Shown here: in pieces, positions 3,857-5,396 of the stretch
How the letters are laid out: every line of letters begins with the position of its first letter
Position numbering within the stretch: position 1 is the first letter of the stretch
DNA from: an uncultured Anaerovibrio sp.
GTDB taxonomy: Bacteria; Bacillota; Negativicutes; Selenomonadales; Selenomonadaceae
NCBI GenBank assembly: GCA_900768695.1
Contig: CAAGDY010000164.1
Coordinates: 1-5,396 of the forward strand
Length of the DNA stretch: 5,396 nt
Direction of reading: 5' to 3'
Made by a program: the position numbers and the translations under genes
The notes under the pieces: generated by a model
What the model saw: the letters and a program-made list of their open reading frames with translations, nothing else
The model's database searches: none
Told to the model about the DNA's origin: nothing

Positions 3857-5396
3857 TTATTCCAGCACATTGGTCAGCCTGCCAAACAGGCCCTCATTTT
3901 CCTTGATAACAGTGCCATTGCCAAACACGCAGAGATTGTTCTCAGCCATGCAGGCAGCAATGGCAGGAGCCAGGGCACGGATATCCTCCACGGTAGTCTT
4001 TAAAAGCTCCGTCCTGCGTTTCTGCCGTGACTCATAGGTAATGCCGCGGAAATACATACGCTGGGCTGTAGCCCCTAAAAGGCGAGGCGTCAAAGGAGTA
4101 TCAATGCCGCTGATAGCACCGATGATATACTTCACCATCTCCCTGTCAGAAGCCTCAAAATTCCTGAGAAACTCCGCCGTACCATCAAATACCGCCACAG
4201 TTTCCGCCAGATTCGGATCACGATAAGACACGAACATCATATCGCCATCGCTGTTGAACCTGGTCATGGCACCATAGGCTCCGCCCTGCACCCGGATTTT
4301 TATCCAGAAATACTCATACTTCAAAAGCATTTCCAGCACCCGGTAAGCTCCCGTCAGCTCATAGCCCAGCCTGTACAGGTTGGCTCCCTTTGCCACATAC
4401 TGCACCTGGCTGGAGGACAGCAGGCCTTCCTGCTGTGGAGCTGGCTGGAAGTTGTAGGCAACAGTTTCCGCCCTGTCAGCCTCAGTATTTTCCTGAAGCT
4501 TCAGCAGCAGCGGCTTCATGCCGTCAGCAAAGGCGGCATAGTTGCTTTCCTCTATGGTCACGCCGATAGTCAGACGCTTTGTGCTGAACAGCAGGCTCAT
4601 AACCTGAGCCAGCTTGCCGCAGAATTCATCTGCATTGGCATCAAACTCATCCGTAAGTTTTTTCAGGAGAGGATAAGAGGACAACTCCCCCTGCTCATTG
4701 TAGGCACCGGCTTTTGATATAAAGGAATTGAGCCTTGCCAGTGCCACCTGCACAGGGGATTGCAGCATCTCAAGCTCAAACTCGGAACGGTTCTGCTGCA
4801 TAAGCTCCAAAAGACGCTTTTTATCATCAAATTTCGTTTCATTCAAAAGCTCGCCGATAATCTCCGCCAGCTCCGGCAGCTTCCGCATAAATGCCTTGGC
4901 TGACACCCTGAAAATCGGCTGCAGGGAATCCGCCCCCCCTTCCAGAGTCAGGTTTTCCAGGCTGAAAGTGATGCCGCCGGTGTGCATATTTACCCTGTTG
5001 GTCATGTCCTCATAGGTGCTGCTTTCCGTATCCACCAGCCCGATAATATCCGAGAACAGGTAGGCATACGGCACCAGCTCCTGAGGTATCACATCCGCCC
5101 GAAAATACAGGTTCAGATAGACAATGCCATTGGTCTCAGCCGGGGTATACAGCACCTTCACACCCTCTATCTGCCGTTCTTCCAGCGGAATATGCTTCGG
5201 CTCCGGGTTGATATCCTCAATCTTCAGTAGCGGAATGGTTGCCAGTGCCTCCGGGGAATCCGGCGTCTGCTGGCGCAGCTTCAAGCGGGCAGTATTTTCA
5301 ATCACCGCCTGAATTTCCGCCTCGGACATGGCAGCTTTCTTTGCTGCCAGCTCCTCTGCCAACTCAGCATCCTGCTTGGCCGCCAGCTCCCTGTCA
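3857..5396 (-). CDS. M16C zinc metallopeptidase, presequence-protease (PreP/Cym1)-like, C-terminal half (partial)
   Basis: 512 codons are visible, ending with TAA at 3857-3859. The reading frame stays open to the window edge, and the sequence before the TTG at 5360-5362 is coding-like (ELAAKQDAEL), so that TTG is internal. The family is about 970-1000 residues, so this is roughly the second half. Visible residues 1-60 form the charged helical linker between the two halves (repeated ELAAK, then a DSPEALATIP signature), followed by the M16C-associated region. The last M16 domain holds RVQGGAYG and SYRDPN (390-395). Arg368 and Tyr374 match in spacing the Arg/Tyr pair that contacts substrate carboxylates in PreP. 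The zinc-binding HxxEH should lie outside the window, so activity cannot be judged. Bacterial members are expected to cleave free peptides of moderate length, probably in the cytoplasm since no signal can be seen. The gene precedes dapA by 128 bases with only a U-less hairpin between, so some read-through is possible. Confidence 0.93.
   Translation of the reverse strand, partial: DRELAAKQDAELAEELAAKKAAMSEAEIQAVIENTARLKLRQQTPDSPEALATIPLLKIEDINPEPKHIPLEERQIEGVKVLYTPAETNGIVYLNLYFRADVIPQELVPYAYLFSDIIGLVDTESSTYEDMTNRVNMHTGGITFSLENLTLEGGADSLQPIFRVSAKAFMRKLPELAEIIGELLNETKFDDKKRLLELMQQNRSEFELEMLQSPVQVALARLNSFISKAGAYNEQGELSSYPLLKKLTDEFDANADEFCGKLAQVMSLLFSTKRLTIGVTIEESNYAAFADGMKPLLLKLQENTEADRAETVAYNFQPAPQQEGLLSSSQVQYVAKGANLYRLGYELTGAYRVLEMLLKYEYFWIKIRVQGGAYGAMTRFNSDGDMMFVSYRDPNLAETVAVFDGTAEFLRNFEASDREMVKYIIGAISGIDTPLTPRLLGATAQRMYFRGITYESRQKRRTELLKTTVEDIRALAPAIAACMAENNLCVFGNGTVIKENEGLFGRLTNVLE

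Noticed and set aside
5360..5362. TTG as the start of the metallopeptidase gene
   Set aside because: The frame continues open upstream to the window edge with sequence typical of the PreP linker helix, no Shine-Dalgarno is in place, and the protein would lack the catalytic half. The gene is cut by the window instead.

Overview
The window reads as ordinary chromosomal DNA of a low-to-medium GC Firmicute, perhaps a Negativicute of the Selenomonas type. The reasons are strong AGGAGG-type ribosome binding sites, a TTG start codon, sigma-A-like promoters, a two-subunit iron-sulfur L-serine dehydratase in the order sdaAB-sdaAA, and a small secreted protein with an N-terminal SPase I signal of a style I associate with Negativicutes. 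The assignment to class is an inference, not something the sequence proves.

Layout from left to right. Bases 2-61 look like the last 19 codons of a plus-strand gene that enters from the left. It is followed by a short imperfect 13-bp tandem repeat and a bidirectional terminator (114-166), which it shares with the minus-strand genes that converge on it. Every confident gene lies on the minus strand. In the direction of transcription (right to left) these are: the C-terminal half of an M16C/presequence-protease-like metallopeptidase (3857-5396, cut by the window edge); dapA (2841-3728); sdaAB (1967-2641); sdaAA (1085-1957); and a secreted protein of unknown function (231-914).

Transcription units can be read well here. 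dapA has its own extended -10 promoter (3761-3789), a TTG start with a well-placed Shine-Dalgarno and a strong intrinsic terminator (2772-2814), so it looks monocistronic. The best sdaAB promoter overlaps that terminator, with its -35 inside one stem arm. sdaAB and sdaAA are 9 bases apart and form an operon. The secreted-protein gene probably has its own promoter, but no clear terminator separates it from sdaAA.

Metabolically, SdaAB/SdaAA deaminates L-serine to pyruvate and ammonia. DapA condenses pyruvate with aspartate semialdehyde on the way to diaminopimelate and lysine. The peptidase would degrade free peptides. These genes are neighbours without clear evidence of one pathway, though pyruvate links two of them. 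I see no mobile element, CRISPR array, RNA gene or riboswitch, and no convincing sign of a new multi-gene system. The items most worth a second look are the secreted protein, the promoter nested in the dapA terminator, and the apparent lack of the known lysine-feedback features at dapA.
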